Counted from the first letter of the stretch, positions 17,470 through 25,766 are shown. The stretch is DNA of 64,000 bases from Asaia lannensis NBRC 102526 (GCF_024054035.1 NZ_JAMXQU010000005.1:1-64000); one strand, 5' to 3'. The notes: generated by a model from the sequence alone, not told the origin. Translations and numbers: made by a program.

Positions 17470-19130
17470 GATGAAGCTCCCGGACGTGGCTCGGGTGCCT
17501 CGAGCCAGTTTCGAATAATGCTCAGGCTGCTTTCAGGGTTTTGATCGATACGGTCAGCGACCTTTGAAATCGTTCCTGCACGCGCTCTCCCCTCAATTCC
17601 GTCTATCGACACGGTATCGGTATCAGTGCGAAGAGCCAGGCTGTTAGACGAACCCTGTCCGAGAGCCGCGTGATCAGGCTCTCCCTCTCTATAGGAACCG
17701 GAGCCACCAAGCGCTTCCAGATGGGTGGGGCCAGATCGCGGCAGGGCAGGGTGTGTCGTCGTTTTGCGGCGGAGGAGTGGCCTGAGCGCGAAGAACCCTG
17801 CACCCAGGGCAAGAAGGATCGGTATGATCCATTCTGCCAGATATATCAGGTTAGCGCGCGAGAAGAAGCCTGGCGCAGCCGGGAGGGGTTCGACACCTCC
17901 ATCCGGCATAAATCGCATTGACACGACCTCGACCTGATCTCCACGGGCCTTGTCATAACCGACTGAGGTTTTCACAAGTGTGGTGATGCGGTCGATTGCG
18001 GCTGCATCGAGAGGCTTCCACACTTCTGTTCCGCTCTTATCCCTCGTGTAGGAACCATCAACCATGACCGCTATGCTGATTCGTGCCACACGTGGGTGAG
18101 TTTGGTTGACGACCCGGACGCGCTTACCAATTTCATAATTATTGGTTTCTTCGTCACGCGTATCACTCGATCCGTTTTTGTCGGTTTGCCCGGCATTTGC
18201 GTTCGGCAGATTGTTCGCGACAGATGTGTTGGGGGTCGACTCAGTGTTGACGCTTTTGTCTGTACTGGTTTGTTGCGACCGCAGTACCTGCTGGTTCGGA
18301 TCGAAGCTTTCTTCTGTTTCGTGCACTTCGTCATTGTTGATGACGACTGCGGCCCGCGCCCTGACATGCGCCGTGCCCAGCGTAGGGATGAGCATCTCCT
18401 CAACAGACTGAGACAGCCTTGTCTCCTCGGCATGACGGAACTTCTCGAATGCGCTCTCCTGACCGTCCTCGCTGTTCGGCTCTCCCGGTTTTGCCAGAAC
18501 ATCGCCGCGTGTATCGACAATCGAGATGGATTGCGGCCTCAACCCCGGCACTGCGGCGGCAACAAGGTTCTGAATCGCCTGTATACCATCAGGTGCGATG
18601 CGTCCTCCGTGGCCGATATCGATAACGACGCTTGCTTGAGACGGGTTTGTCTGCACCGAAAACAGGTCACGATGAGGCAATACGAGATGCACCCGCACAT
18701 TGCGTATTCCCTGAAGGAGCCGGATCGAGCGCTCGAGTTCGCCTTCTAGGGCGCGGGTTTCGTTGATGTTTTGCTCAAATTGGGTACTCGTCAGGGTCGC
18801 GCTCTTGTCGAACAGCTCGTAACCAACGCTTCCACCATTGGGAAGGCCATCCTTGGCGAGAAGGAGGCGAGCTTTTGCAACTTGGTCGCTGGATACGTAA
18901 AGGCTCGTTCCATCCGGTGAGGTCGAACTCGGAATATGGGCCTTTGACAGGTCTTCGACCATCCGGGCTGCCTCGTTGAGGTCCAGATTGCCGTACACCA
19001 GTGCGTTGGGCTGCCCAGAGCCACCAAGCGCGAGATACCCCAGAAGTCCGAGCAGCAGAGCCCCTGCGGCTCCCAAGGCAATCAGCTGGTTACGACCCAG
19101 CCCCTTTATGGATGTAAGGAAATTTTTCAT
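17466..19130 (-). CDS. fliF: Flagellar MS-ring protein FliF
   Basis: A 554-residue FliF. TM1 is at about residues 18-33 (LIALGAAGALLLGLLGYLAL). Ring-building motifs follow: NINETRALEGELERSIRLLQ, VRVHLVLPHRDLF and ASVVIDIGHGG. An acidic/Asn-rich linker leads to TM2 at about 425-445 (LIYLAEWIIPILLALGAGFF), and the short C-terminal FliG-binding tail includes SSLSIIRNWL. It forms the MS ring in the inner membrane, the first structure of the basal body. It opens the fliF-G-H-N-O-P run; about 170 bases separate it from the lipoprotein gene upstream. Confidence 0.96.
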   Translation of the reverse strand: MKNFLTSIKGLGRNQLIALGAAGALLLGLLGYLALGGSGQPNALVYGNLDLNEAARMVEDLSKAHIPSSTSPDGTSLYVSSDQVAKARLLLAKDGLPNGGSVGYELFDKSATLTSTQFEQNINETRALEGELERSIRLLQGIRNVRVHLVLPHRDLFSVQTNPSQASVVIDIGHGGRIAPDGIQAIQNLVAAAVPGLRPQSISIVDTRGDVLAKPGEPNSEDGQESAFEKFRHAEETRLSQSVEEMLIPTLGTAHVRARAAVVINNDEVHETEESFDPNQQVLRSQQTSTDKSVNTESTPNTSVANNLPNANAGQTDKNGSSDTRDEETNNYEIGKRVRVVNQTHPRVARISIAVMVDGSYTRDKSGTEVWKPLDAAAIDRITTLVKTSVGYDKARGDQVEVVSMRFMPDGGVEPLPAAPGFFSRANLIYLAEWIIPILLALGAGFFALRPLLRRKTTTHPALPRSGPTHLEALGGSGSYREGEPDHAALGQGSSNSLALRTDTDTVSIDGIEGRARAGTISKVADRIDQNPESSLSIIRNWLEAPEPRPGASS

Positions 19131-19303
19131 GAATAACTGTCGTCAGACGCGATCGGTTTTTGCTATTTTATTCATGGTCGGCCTCCAATCTCCCGTGTGT
19201 TTCCTGAGGTGTATTTTTTTATAATGCGTCAAATATTTTAGCGTATTGTAAGGCGTCAATTTTTCCAGCCCGAATGCTCCCCGTCCGCGTGGAAGCATAC
19301 TCA

Positions 19304-19672
19304 TCATGGGATGTAGGCATTCGTTGGCGGTGTTTCCTTGAGCGGCAGATTGAGGCGGTTCGCATTCTGATCCTGCGTCAGGCCCGTGGGGCCCTGTGCC
19401 ACCTGACGAGCGACATTTGGCATGAGGTCAGGTCTGCTCCAGCAGTCCACGCCGTTCCAGCTTTGGGTGCAATATGGCTGTGGCGCAGGTGGTCGCTCGG
19501 CTGGAGCGCACCAGTCTTCACCCTGCTGTATGTAACCGGCGTTGCATTCACGACCGGTAAGATGACGTGCGATGTCATCAGCCGCGCACGCCGAAAGCTG
19601 AAGACCAGTTATCCCGAGTATGCAGCAACGAAGCATAGGCCTGTAAGAGAAAACGCAGAACCGGAAGCTCAT
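19304..19672 (-). CDS. Small cysteine-containing lipoprotein, unknown function
   Basis: A 122-residue protein from ATG 19672, chosen because AAGGATCGCA precedes it; the frame extends to 19786 inside flgF without a ribosome site. The N-terminus is a lipoprotein signal with lipobox LSAC (Cys29). The mature part has four more cysteines in CNAGYIQQGEDWCAP and YCTQSWNGVDCW, followed by a Pro/Asn-rich tail. The YC-x-W-x-DCW-type end reminds me of small alphaproteobacterial lipoproteins of unknown role, but I cannot name a family. It lies between flgF and fliF on the same strand, so a role in flagellar assembly or the envelope around it is possible. Confidence 0.6.
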   Translation of the reverse strand: MSFRFCVFSYRPMLRCCILGITGLQLSACAADDIARHLTGRECNAGYIQQGEDWCAPAERPPAPQPYCTQSWNGVDCWSRPDLMPNVARQVAQGPTGLTQDQNANRLNLPLKETPPTNAYIP

Positions 19673-19748
19673 TGCGATCCTTGATCGATAGGGGAGCATT
19701 TCAATCACCGATGGGGAGAGGCCGGCATGCGGAATCGCTTTGTCAGCG

Positions 19749-20492
19749 TCAACTGCTAGGCTCGGCTGCAATCTTGTCGATAGCATTCATGCCTCGGGTC
19801 GTCTCCGTCTGGATGAGCTGAAAAGTGAGATCGTAATCGCGCTGGATCTGCACCAGACGGGTTGTTTCGGCTACCGCATTGACATTGCTTCCCTCCAGCA
19901 TTGCCTGATGCAACTCGGGAGTGGGCATCTGCCGCGTTGGCGTTGTAGGCTTGAAGAGGAAGCTGCCCTCTGCCATCAGTGTCTGGGGGTTATTGACCGT
20001 GACAACGCCTATCGTTCCCAGTGGACCATCTTCAGTCGATATGGTTCCGTCCTTGGCGATCGAGAAATCTCCGCTCTCTTGCCGCAGAACAAGATTGCGA
20101 CCGTTATTGTCGAGCACAGGATTGCCCGCGCTATCAATGATCGTGCCATCGAGACGGCGTGTAAATTGTCCGTTGCGGGTCAGTCGTACCCCTTGTGTTG
20201 TACGGACGGTGAAATAGCCTTCACCATTGATCGCAACGTCGGTCGCGTTACCCGTGCTTCTCAAGGGGCCTTGGACCAGATCCCTGAACGTCGCCTTATC
20301 CTGGGCATACGCCTGCTCCCGATCCCCTGGAGTCACCCCGGACCCTTTCTGATGGACAAGATATTGCGAAAAGAGCTCCCGGGATCCCTTGAAGCCGTCG
20401 GTGTTCTCGTTCGCCAGATTATTGGCGGCAACGTCAAGTTCACGCTTGAGCACGTCGATGCGCGACAAGGCAATATAAGCAGTGCTATCCAT
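19749..20492 (-). CDS. flgF: Flagellar proximal rod protein FlgF
   Basis: A 247-residue rod protein. The N-terminal motif (STAYIALSRIDVLKRELDVA) leads into ANNLANENTDGFKG. The central beta part has VAINGEGYFTVRTTQGVRLT and RNGQFTRRLDGTI. The C-terminus (VNAVAETTRLVQIQRDYDL) has the amphipathic helix of axial proteins. Compared with FlgG (56214) it has the shorter FlgF-type layout. ATG 20492 fits the family start; the longer frame begins with a TTG at 20519. It follows flgB-flgC with an 81-base gap; fliE, often in this place, is absent. Confidence 0.88.
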   Translation of the reverse strand: MDSTAYIALSRIDVLKRELDVAANNLANENTDGFKGSRELFSQYLVHQKGSGVTPGDREQAYAQDKATFRDLVQGPLRSTGNATDVAINGEGYFTVRTTQGVRLTRNGQFTRRLDGTIIDSAGNPVLDNNGRNLVLRQESGDFSIAKDGTISTEDGPLGTIGVVTVNNPQTLMAEGSFLFKPTTPTRQMPTPELHQAMLEGSNVNAVAETTRLVQIQRDYDLTFQLIQTETTRGMNAIDKIAAEPSS

Positions 20493-20573
20493 GGCGCTCG
20501 ACGAACCTTTTTGTTTCAAATATCAAAGAAATTATGCGCATACACTTACGCATGGCCATGAAAATGCAATCCA

Positions 20574-20981
20574 TTACTTCATCAGGTTGATCGTGCGCGT
20601 GAGCATCGAACGCGTCACCTGCAAGGCGTTCAAATTGGCCTCATAGGAGTGTTGTGCTTCGTGGGTATCCATAATTTCGGTCATCGCATCGACATTGGGA
20701 AGCTTGACGATTCCATTTTTGTCTGCGGCCGGTTGGGATGGGTCGTAATGGGTCTCGAAGGCCGTCCGGTCTTCACCTATCTCCTTCACTGAGACAGATG
20801 AAACGCCGGTATCGCGGTTAAGAATTTCCTTAAATGTAATGGTTTTTCGGCGGTAGGGATCGGAACCCGGTGTAGAGCCAGTCGTTTCAGAGTTTGCCAA
20901 GTTCTCGGCTGCGACCTGCAGGCGCTTCGCCTGAGCCTGCATGCCGGACGCGGAAATTCCGATAGTATCTGTGAAGTTCAT
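20574..20981 (-). CDS. flgC: Flagellar proximal rod protein FlgC
   Basis: A 135-residue FlgC. The N-terminus MNFTDTIGISASGMQAQAKR leads into AAENLANSETTGSTPGSDPY, the FlgC rod motif with the RRKTITF continuation. The C-terminus (VDAMTEIMDTHEAQHSYEAN and QVTRSMLTRTINLMK) is the typical helix. It assembles with FlgB and FlgF into the proximal rod. GAGGTCGAA precedes the ATG. It lies 21 bases after flgB. Confidence 0.95.
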   Translation of the reverse strand: MNFTDTIGISASGMQAQAKRLQVAAENLANSETTGSTPGSDPYRRKTITFKEILNRDTGVSSVSVKEIGEDRTAFETHYDPSQPAADKNGIVKLPNVDAMTEIMDTHEAQHSYEANLNALQVTRSMLTRTINLMK

Positions 20982-21002
20982 TTCGACCTCGAAAGACCAG
21001 GC

Positions 21003-21413
21003 TCAGGATGAACCTAGAGCGAGAGAAAACATGGACATATAGGTGCTGTAAGCGCTCGTGGCCATGCGCTGCTGGTCGTCGGTCTGCGCAATCTTAACGA
21101 GTTCGCTTTCAAGGTCGACCTTGTTGCCATCGATCGACGTGCTGCTATCGGCTTTGACCGAACCTTTCTGACTCGTGTTGCTGGCAATATGCCCTGGCTC
21201 GGTCTGGGCAAGCTGGACAGACATCTGGTTCTGTAGGGCGCCTTTGAAATCAGGAAGGTCACGGGCCACATAATTAGGCGTGTTTGCATTGGCGATATTG
21301 CCTGCGATGAGCGTCTCGCGCGACTGCAACCACTGCATGCGGCGGTTGGCGAGGTCGAGAATATCTGTCCCTTTATCAGCGCTGACTGAAAGCGGTGACG
21401 TTGCTTGGAGCAT
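21003..21413 (-). CDS. flgB: Flagellar proximal rod protein FlgB
   Basis: A 136-residue FlgB with NRRMQWLQSRETLIAGNIAN followed by ANTPNYVARDLPDFKGAL, and a C-terminal helix (LVKIAQTDDQQRMATSAYST). ATG 21413 was chosen over the longer frame (21440) because AAGGGAGAAATTTA precedes it. FlgB lies at the base of the rod. First of flgB-flgC-flgF; the upstream neighbour is the secreted TPR protein. Confidence 0.94.
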   Translation of the reverse strand: MLQATSPLSVSADKGTDILDLANRRMQWLQSRETLIAGNIANANTPNYVARDLPDFKGALQNQMSVQLAQTEPGHIASNTSQKGSVKADSSTSIDGNKVDLESELVKIAQTDDQQRMATSAYSTYMSMFSLALGSS

Positions 21414-21556
21414 TAAATTTCTCCCTTCATTCTTCGCCAACAGAAGCGATAAATAGCATTATCAGGATAGTTCCCATTCTAGTATGAAAAAGCGGCCCGG
21501 AGAAGCAGAACCGCGATGCGTAACAAAAAATTTCTGCGTCGCCTCTCCTTGGTATG

Positions 21557-24130
21557 TCATGGACTGCCGGCCGACAGGGTGGGCGGCGGGGCGTGCTGGG
21601 TTAAAAGCGAAAATATGCTTGCCCTGGAAGGGCTCATCGCTCTTCCGTCGATGCGCCCTGCGAGCCATTTGAGCGTTGTGTCATCTCCGGCACGCGCGGC
21701 GTCGGATGCGAGTCTGAGAGCAAGGTCCTGTGCCACATCTGAGAGAGTGCCTTTGGCGGGAAGATTTTCTTGTGCGACGATTTTGAGCTCATGGGTCGCA
21801 GAGGCCCAGTCCCCCTGATTTTCAAAGGTAGCCGCTGATACCAGTCTGGCAGACTGGCCCTGTGCGTCCTTAAGGATGTTGAGACCTTTTGCCGTGTTTC
21901 CGTCCAGAAGGGCAATTTCGGCTCTTGCGACATTGCGCTGCGCGCGAAGTTCGGGGGATACCGTCTCAGACTCGGTCATGTCGAGCGTTTGAAGCGCGCG
22001 TGCCGCGTCTCGTTGCTGTATGGCGAGTTTGGCGAGAGCAAGACCCGCGCTGGCTTTGTCTTCTGGACTCTCCAGAGCCGGCACGGCTGCTTCGAGTGCT
22101 TTGGACCCGTCATCGATCAGACCGATAGAAAGAAGAAGCTTGCCATAGGCAGCTTGTAGGCTCGCCTGCTCGGGACCGTTCGAAAGTCCTGCAATATGGG
22201 CCTTGAGTAGCGCTGCATTGCGTAGCGCCTGTTGGTTGTCCAGATCGGTGGCGGGAATTTCAGCCAGCCCCTTCAGGGCTCTCAGAAGTATCGTGTTACG
22301 TTTGCTCATCAAGGCAGAGGGGCGCCCGGGGGGGACGCCCTGATCGATCATCAGAGCAGCGTTTTGCCAATCGCCCAGCTGCAGAAATGCCTCCGCCTGA
22401 GTGAGACGAATCGCCATCTCGCGCCCGGCCAGTCGCGCATCGAGGATGATGGCATCAAGGGCACGGATCATCTGCTGGGGAGATAACTTGCCCTGCATAT
22501 GGTCAAGCACGATCTCGCTTTCTGCCGCCTTTTCGGCGATGACAGGATCGCGATCTGTCGTGAGGTGTTCAAGGCTTCTCCGTGCTGCTTCGGTCCGACC
22601 GAGCCGCATATTGGCGAGCGCGCGACTCAACTGAAAGCCAGATGCCTGCGGCAGCTTGTTCAAGGCGGGCAGATCAGTGGGCGTAGCGTTGCGCGCAATC
22701 GTTTCGGCAGCGAGGGGAAGCAAAATATCCCGCACGTTCGCGGGGTAACTCCTGATCCGATCGAGATCAAGCACGAGGCGATGGGTGCCGCGCGCATCGA
22801 TCTGATCAGCCTGAGCAAGATAGAGTGCCCGCCATAACTGCGCCGCTCGTTGCTGTTTCTCGGGCCATGGGCCATCCAATCCCGAGGCGTCCTCAAGATC
22901 GCCACTCATCAGCGCTGTTGCTTCAGTCAGGAACCTTATTTCCGGACGGCCGATTTCCTCTGGATCGTCTCTGAGCGCAACGGCCAGTATGCCTCTCGCC
23001 TCGGTGAATGCTCCCATGCTGAAGGCTGCCTGCGCTTCTTTCACGCGAGCCTCGAAGCGTTTGGACGGGCTCGAGTCTGCTGCTGCGAGAAAAGCGTCAT
23101 GAAATCTCTGGCGCAGAGCGGTATCGCCAAGATCTTTCAGGGCAAGCCACTCGAGATCGATGTCGTTGGCATAGACCGCCTGTCCATCATCCACCATGCT
23201 GTGTCCGTCTCGATTGAGCAGAAGGCCAGAAGGGACGGCGGATAGAGTGATTTCGGCGTCACGTGCAGAGACGACGACGCCCTCATTGGTCGGCCACACA
23301 TCGTATCCCGGTGTACGTCGCATGGATGTAACGCCCCCATCATCGAGAAGGGAGGTGCCAATCAAAAGGCGTGCGCCCGAGGCCGGGTCAGATACAGATA
23401 GAACGCGTCCGCTGCGGCGCATCGGATACAGGACACCCGTTGCGACGACGTGAGGGTTTATAGTGCGTCGATCCTGTTGGGGAATATCGAGCGGCGGTTT
23501 GAGCCCCAGCACCCAACCATCGCTCTGTTGTGACAGAAAGAGCGGTCGGCTGTCTGATCTGCGCAGCTGGATGATGGTGGCGTCTGGCAATACATCGACG
23601 CTCAGGGACGAAAAAACACCGTCTCCATGTATCGCGGACGTGTCCATCGGAATGGCGTTATCAACGATGATGATAAAGCGATCCCCGCTCTCGAATGCCG
23701 CAATGCCAGCCTTGAGCGGGATAGGTAGCAGGATCCGATCCTGGGATGCCTGTGACGTTGCCACGGGCAGATCGGCCCCTGACGGCGCGGTCGCCGTTGT
23801 GACAGCGGGCAGGGGTGCAGGGGCGGGTTTGGGCCTGCTGTCTGTCTTTTCCGTAGGTGAGGCTGCAGGAGCATTCAGAAGCGTTGCTCGCCACGAAGGG
23901 GGGAGGCCTTGCACAAGGTCACCCCCGGAAATCCGATCAGGCAGATGCTCTTTCTGGTCTGGTATTTCTCGCGGCTGGGCAGGCCGCGTATGCGGGTGCA
24001 GCTCTTTGTGTCCTGGAAGCGTATGCCGATGATCGGCCCTTGCGGACGCCACAAAGACAAGGCCTGGAAGCAACGCGGCGGGTGCGAGGCGCAGGGCTTT
24101 CCCGATTGCCTTGAAATTCAGATGCGACAC
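21557..24130 (-). CDS. Large secreted TPR/alpha-helical repeat protein of the flagellar cluster
   Basis: A protein of about 857 residues with a signal peptide (LRLAPAALLPGLVFVASARA then DHRH). A Pro-rich disordered region reaches about residue 110. A beta-rich part (about 115-290) has repeated patterns such as LPIPLKAGIAAFESGDRFII and IIQLRRSDSRPLFLSQQSDG. The rest, from about 340, is Ala/Leu-rich helical repeats of the TPR kind (FEARVKEAQAAFSMGAFTEA, MAIRLTQAEAFLQLGDWQNA). Such periplasmic TPR proteins occur in flagellar clusters of Rhodospirillales-type bacteria with no assigned function. The start is unsure: GTG 24130 gives the best signal peptide; a TTG at 24145 is also possible. It precedes flgB by 143 bases. 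Confidence 0.7.
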   Translation of the reverse strand: MSHLNFKAIGKALRLAPAALLPGLVFVASARADHRHTLPGHKELHPHTRPAQPREIPDQKEHLPDRISGGDLVQGLPPSWRATLLNAPAASPTEKTDSRPKPAPAPLPAVTTATAPSGADLPVATSQASQDRILLPIPLKAGIAAFESGDRFIIIVDNAIPMDTSAIHGDGVFSSLSVDVLPDATIIQLRRSDSRPLFLSQQSDGWVLGLKPPLDIPQQDRRTINPHVVATGVLYPMRRSGRVLSVSDPASGARLLIGTSLLDDGGVTSMRRTPGYDVWPTNEGVVVSARDAEITLSAVPSGLLLNRDGHSMVDDGQAVYANDIDLEWLALKDLGDTALRQRFHDAFLAAADSSPSKRFEARVKEAQAAFSMGAFTEARGILAVALRDDPEEIGRPEIRFLTEATALMSGDLEDASGLDGPWPEKQQRAAQLWRALYLAQADQIDARGTHRLVLDLDRIRSYPANVRDILLPLAAETIARNATPTDLPALNKLPQASGFQLSRALANMRLGRTEAARRSLEHLTTDRDPVIAEKAAESEIVLDHMQGKLSPQQMIRALDAIILDARLAGREMAIRLTQAEAFLQLGDWQNAALMIDQGVPPGRPSALMSKRNTILLRALKGLAEIPATDLDNQQALRNAALLKAHIAGLSNGPEQASLQAAYGKLLLSIGLIDDGSKALEAAVPALESPEDKASAGLALAKLAIQQRDAARALQTLDMTESETVSPELRAQRNVARAEIALLDGNTAKGLNILKDAQGQSARLVSAATFENQGDWASATHELKIVAQENLPAKGTLSDVAQDLALRLASDAARAGDDTTLKWLAGRIDGRAMSPSRASIFSLLTQHAPPPTLSAGSP

Positions 24131-24226
24131 AGCCGGTCCGCCCAATGAGCGTGGCCGATATCTCCAGTGCAGACGCCTGCGGTAACGGGCGTTCTTTCTA
24201 TCTGGCAGGACATGGGCGCTATCAGG

Positions 24227-24454
24227 TCAGGCCAGAAAATCGAGAATCTGGGTGATGGTCGAGCCGCTTCGTGCAGAGGTTGCGGACAAGCCCCCGTCAG
24301 CAGAAAATTGTACTGCCCCGGATTTGGCTGTTTCGGCAACAGCTTGAGATGACAGGGTACCGTGGCGGCTTGCAGCATAGGATGCGTGCGCGCTCGTGCT
24401 TGTCGCCTGACGCAGCGCGGCGGAGAGCGAGGAGGCAGCTGAAATATCTGACAT
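24227..24454 (-). CDS. Small Ser/Ala-rich protein, unknown
   Basis: A 75-residue frame with ATG 24454 preceded by GGAAACAACA, a usable ribosome site. The product is rich in Ser, Ala and Thr (AALRQATSTSAHASYAASRH) and ends in a hydrophobic TITQILDFLA. I do not recognise it. It lies 96 bases before the secreted TPR protein on the same strand and directly behind a CtrA-like site, so it may be the first gene of the flagellar operon. It is not FliE, which is longer and has a different C-terminus. It could still be a chance frame. Confidence 0.45.
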   Translation of the reverse strand: MSDISAASSLSAALRQATSTSAHASYAASRHGTLSSQAVAETAKSGAVQFSADGGLSATSARSGSTITQILDFLA

Positions 24455-24559
24455 TGTTGTTTCCGGTTATAAATCGTCAAACGGGGCACAAAGACCCTGT
24501 GAAAATGGCTTGTGGCTTATGCTGCCAAACATTTTGTCACAAGTTATGCGCCTTCTTTA

Positions 24560-24574
24560 TTACAATAACGTTAA
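24560..24574 (-). promoter_or_regulatory. Candidate CtrA box of the minus-strand flagellar operon
   Basis: The minus strand reads TTAACGTTATTGTAA, TTAAC-N6-GTAA, one mismatch from the CtrA consensus. It lies 106-120 bases upstream of ATG 24454, in the same orientation relative to its operon as the sites at 10963 and 13739. Confidence 0.4.
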
Positions 24575-24705
24575 GGTTTTTGCTTGTTACATGTGAGAAC
24601 GCTTCAGGCCCCATAAGTCTGTGTTAGCACGAATTCCGATAGCAGGGCCATGCTTTTGTCGAAACGTTCCGGGTATCACGAAATTGCGTACCGGAGGGGG
24701 TATTG

Positions 24706-24852
24706 ATGGAATTTGACGATGTCGAGGTGACTTTGGGCAACAGGGGAAAAAAATCGTCGCGGTTCAGCCATATTTCGTCACCCACTGGTGGTCCCGTTAA
24801 TGTCTGCCCTGTATGGTCAGCCTATGCCCTTCAAGGGGGGCTCGACCAGTAA
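24706..24852 (+). CDS. Possible 48-residue small protein with strong ribosome site
   Basis: ATG 24706 follows CCGGAGGGGGTATTG, one of the strongest Shine-Dalgarno sequences in the window, at ideal spacing. The frame runs to TAA at 24850-24852. The product begins MEFDDVEVTLGNRGKKSSRF, then SHISSPTGG, and ends YALQGGLDQ, with one cysteine. I do not recognise it. It lies 110 bases upstream of the CtrA-like regulator on the same strand, so it may be a leader peptide, a co-expressed small protein or a chance frame. Confidence 0.35.
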   Translation: MEFDDVEVTLGNRGKKSSRFSHISSPTGGPVNVCPVWSAYALQGGLDQ

Positions 24853-24899
24853 TGTCGGTCTGTGAACGCAGGTAGGGTAGTCAAGGTAGATTTCCATAA

Positions 24900-24926
24900 T
24901 TGACCAACTAAATAACCAGATAAAAT
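24900..24926 (+). promoter_or_regulatory. Possible sigma-70-type promoter of the CtrA-like regulator
   Basis: TTGACC (24900-24905) and TAAAAT (24921-24926) are separated by 15 bases, shorter than ideal, in a strongly AT-rich stretch 37 bases before the start codon. GGTGGATCATAA then precedes the ATG. Plausible but unproven. Confidence 0.3.
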
Positions 24927-24962
24927 TATATAATCATAAGTAAAACTATTGGTGGATCATAA

Positions 24963-25766
24963 ATGCGCGTATTGTGTGTTGCTGAAAGCTCCGGGGCAGG
25001 AAGGCCGAGCGACGAACTCGCGAAAGCGGCGATAGCAGGCTCCCTGTCGATCACGGCCAGCGGCCCTGCCGGGATTGTGGAGACCTTGCGGCGCACGCAT
25101 TATGATATCGTGGTTCTGCAGCAGGCCGCTTCGGATACCCGCATCATCCGGCAATTACGCAAAGGGAAGATTGCAGTACCTGTCATCGTTGTTCGTAAAA
25201 TCGGTTCGGCGGAAGGAGAGGTCGAACTGCTTTCCGCGGGCGCAGATGACTGCGTTGGCGAGGAGACCGATCATAGGGTTCTTCTCGCGCGTTTGCGCGC
25301 GGTGGCCAGGCGCGCGGGCGGTCATGACAGCCCAACATTGCAAGTTGGCAGAATGTCGGTCGGAATCGACCGCCGCGAGGTGCATATCGACGGGGCCGTG
25401 GTTCCCTTGACCCGAAAGGAATATGATCTTCTCGTCCTTCTCGTCATGCGCAAAAACCAGGTCCTGAGTAAGGAAGTGCTGCTGGATAGCCTTTATAGTG
25501 GTGAAGACGAGCCCTTCGGCAAGGTTATCGACGTAATGATTTGCAAGATCAGAAAGAAGATAAGGGCTTTCGGAATAAACGAGCCATTCACAACCCAATG
25601 GGGAATAGGTTATCGACTGAATGAGCCCGCGTTTTCACCAATGACAATTGTTCTGCCTCAGGAAGAATTGCACGTTCGTACCCCGGCAAGAGAAAATTGC
25701 CTCCCCATGACGGGGGGTATTCATATGCTTGGTTCCATGGCATCGCCTGGGCAGGCTCAGAGCTGA
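24963..25766 (+). CDS. CtrA-like OmpR-family regulator with phosphorylation-dead receiver
   Basis: A 267-residue regulator. The C-terminal winged helix (about residues 125-220) is CtrA-like: PLTRKEYDLLVLLVMRKNQV, VLSKEVLLDSLYSGEDEPFG, KVIDVMICKIRKKIRAFG and TTQWGIGYRLNEP. The N-terminal domain keeps the receiver layout (MRVLCVAESS, GADDCVGEETDHRVLLARLR) but every phosphorylation residue is replaced: the acidic pair is Glu8-Ser9, the acceptor Asp is Gln53 (DIVVLQQAAS), and the KPF lysine is Glu. It must work without phosphotransfer, like Rem and FtcR, the flagellar regulators of rhizobia and Brucella with atypical receivers. A flexible tail of about 45 residues follows. It stands alone between two flagellar operons, so it is probably the cluster's own regulator. 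Confidence 0.8.
   Translation: MRVLCVAESSGAGRPSDELAKAAIAGSLSITASGPAGIVETLRRTHYDIVVLQQAASDTRIIRQLRKGKIAVPVIVVRKIGSAEGEVELLSAGADDCVGEETDHRVLLARLRAVARRAGGHDSPTLQVGRMSVGIDRREVHIDGAVVPLTRKEYDLLVLLVMRKNQVLSKEVLLDSLYSGEDEPFGKVIDVMICKIRKKIRAFGINEPFTTQWGIGYRLNEPAFSPMTIVLPQEELHVRTPARENCLPMTGGIHMLGSMASPGQAQS

Larger units (their letters stand above)
24455..24962. other. Divergent regulatory stretch upstream of flagellar operon and CtrA-like regulator
   Basis: About 500 bases separating the minus-strand operon (24454 downwards) from the CtrA-like regulator (24963). It holds a CtrA-like site at 24560-24574, a 48-codon frame with a strong Shine-Dalgarno at 24706-24852, and a very AT-rich 24890-24960 with a possible promoter. 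I see no tRNA or terminator here. Confidence 0.6.

Noticed and set aside
24227-24454. Small ORF considered as the missing FliE
   Set aside because: It is 75 residues, Ser/Ala-rich, and lacks the conserved C-terminal FliE helix; kept only as an unknown small protein.
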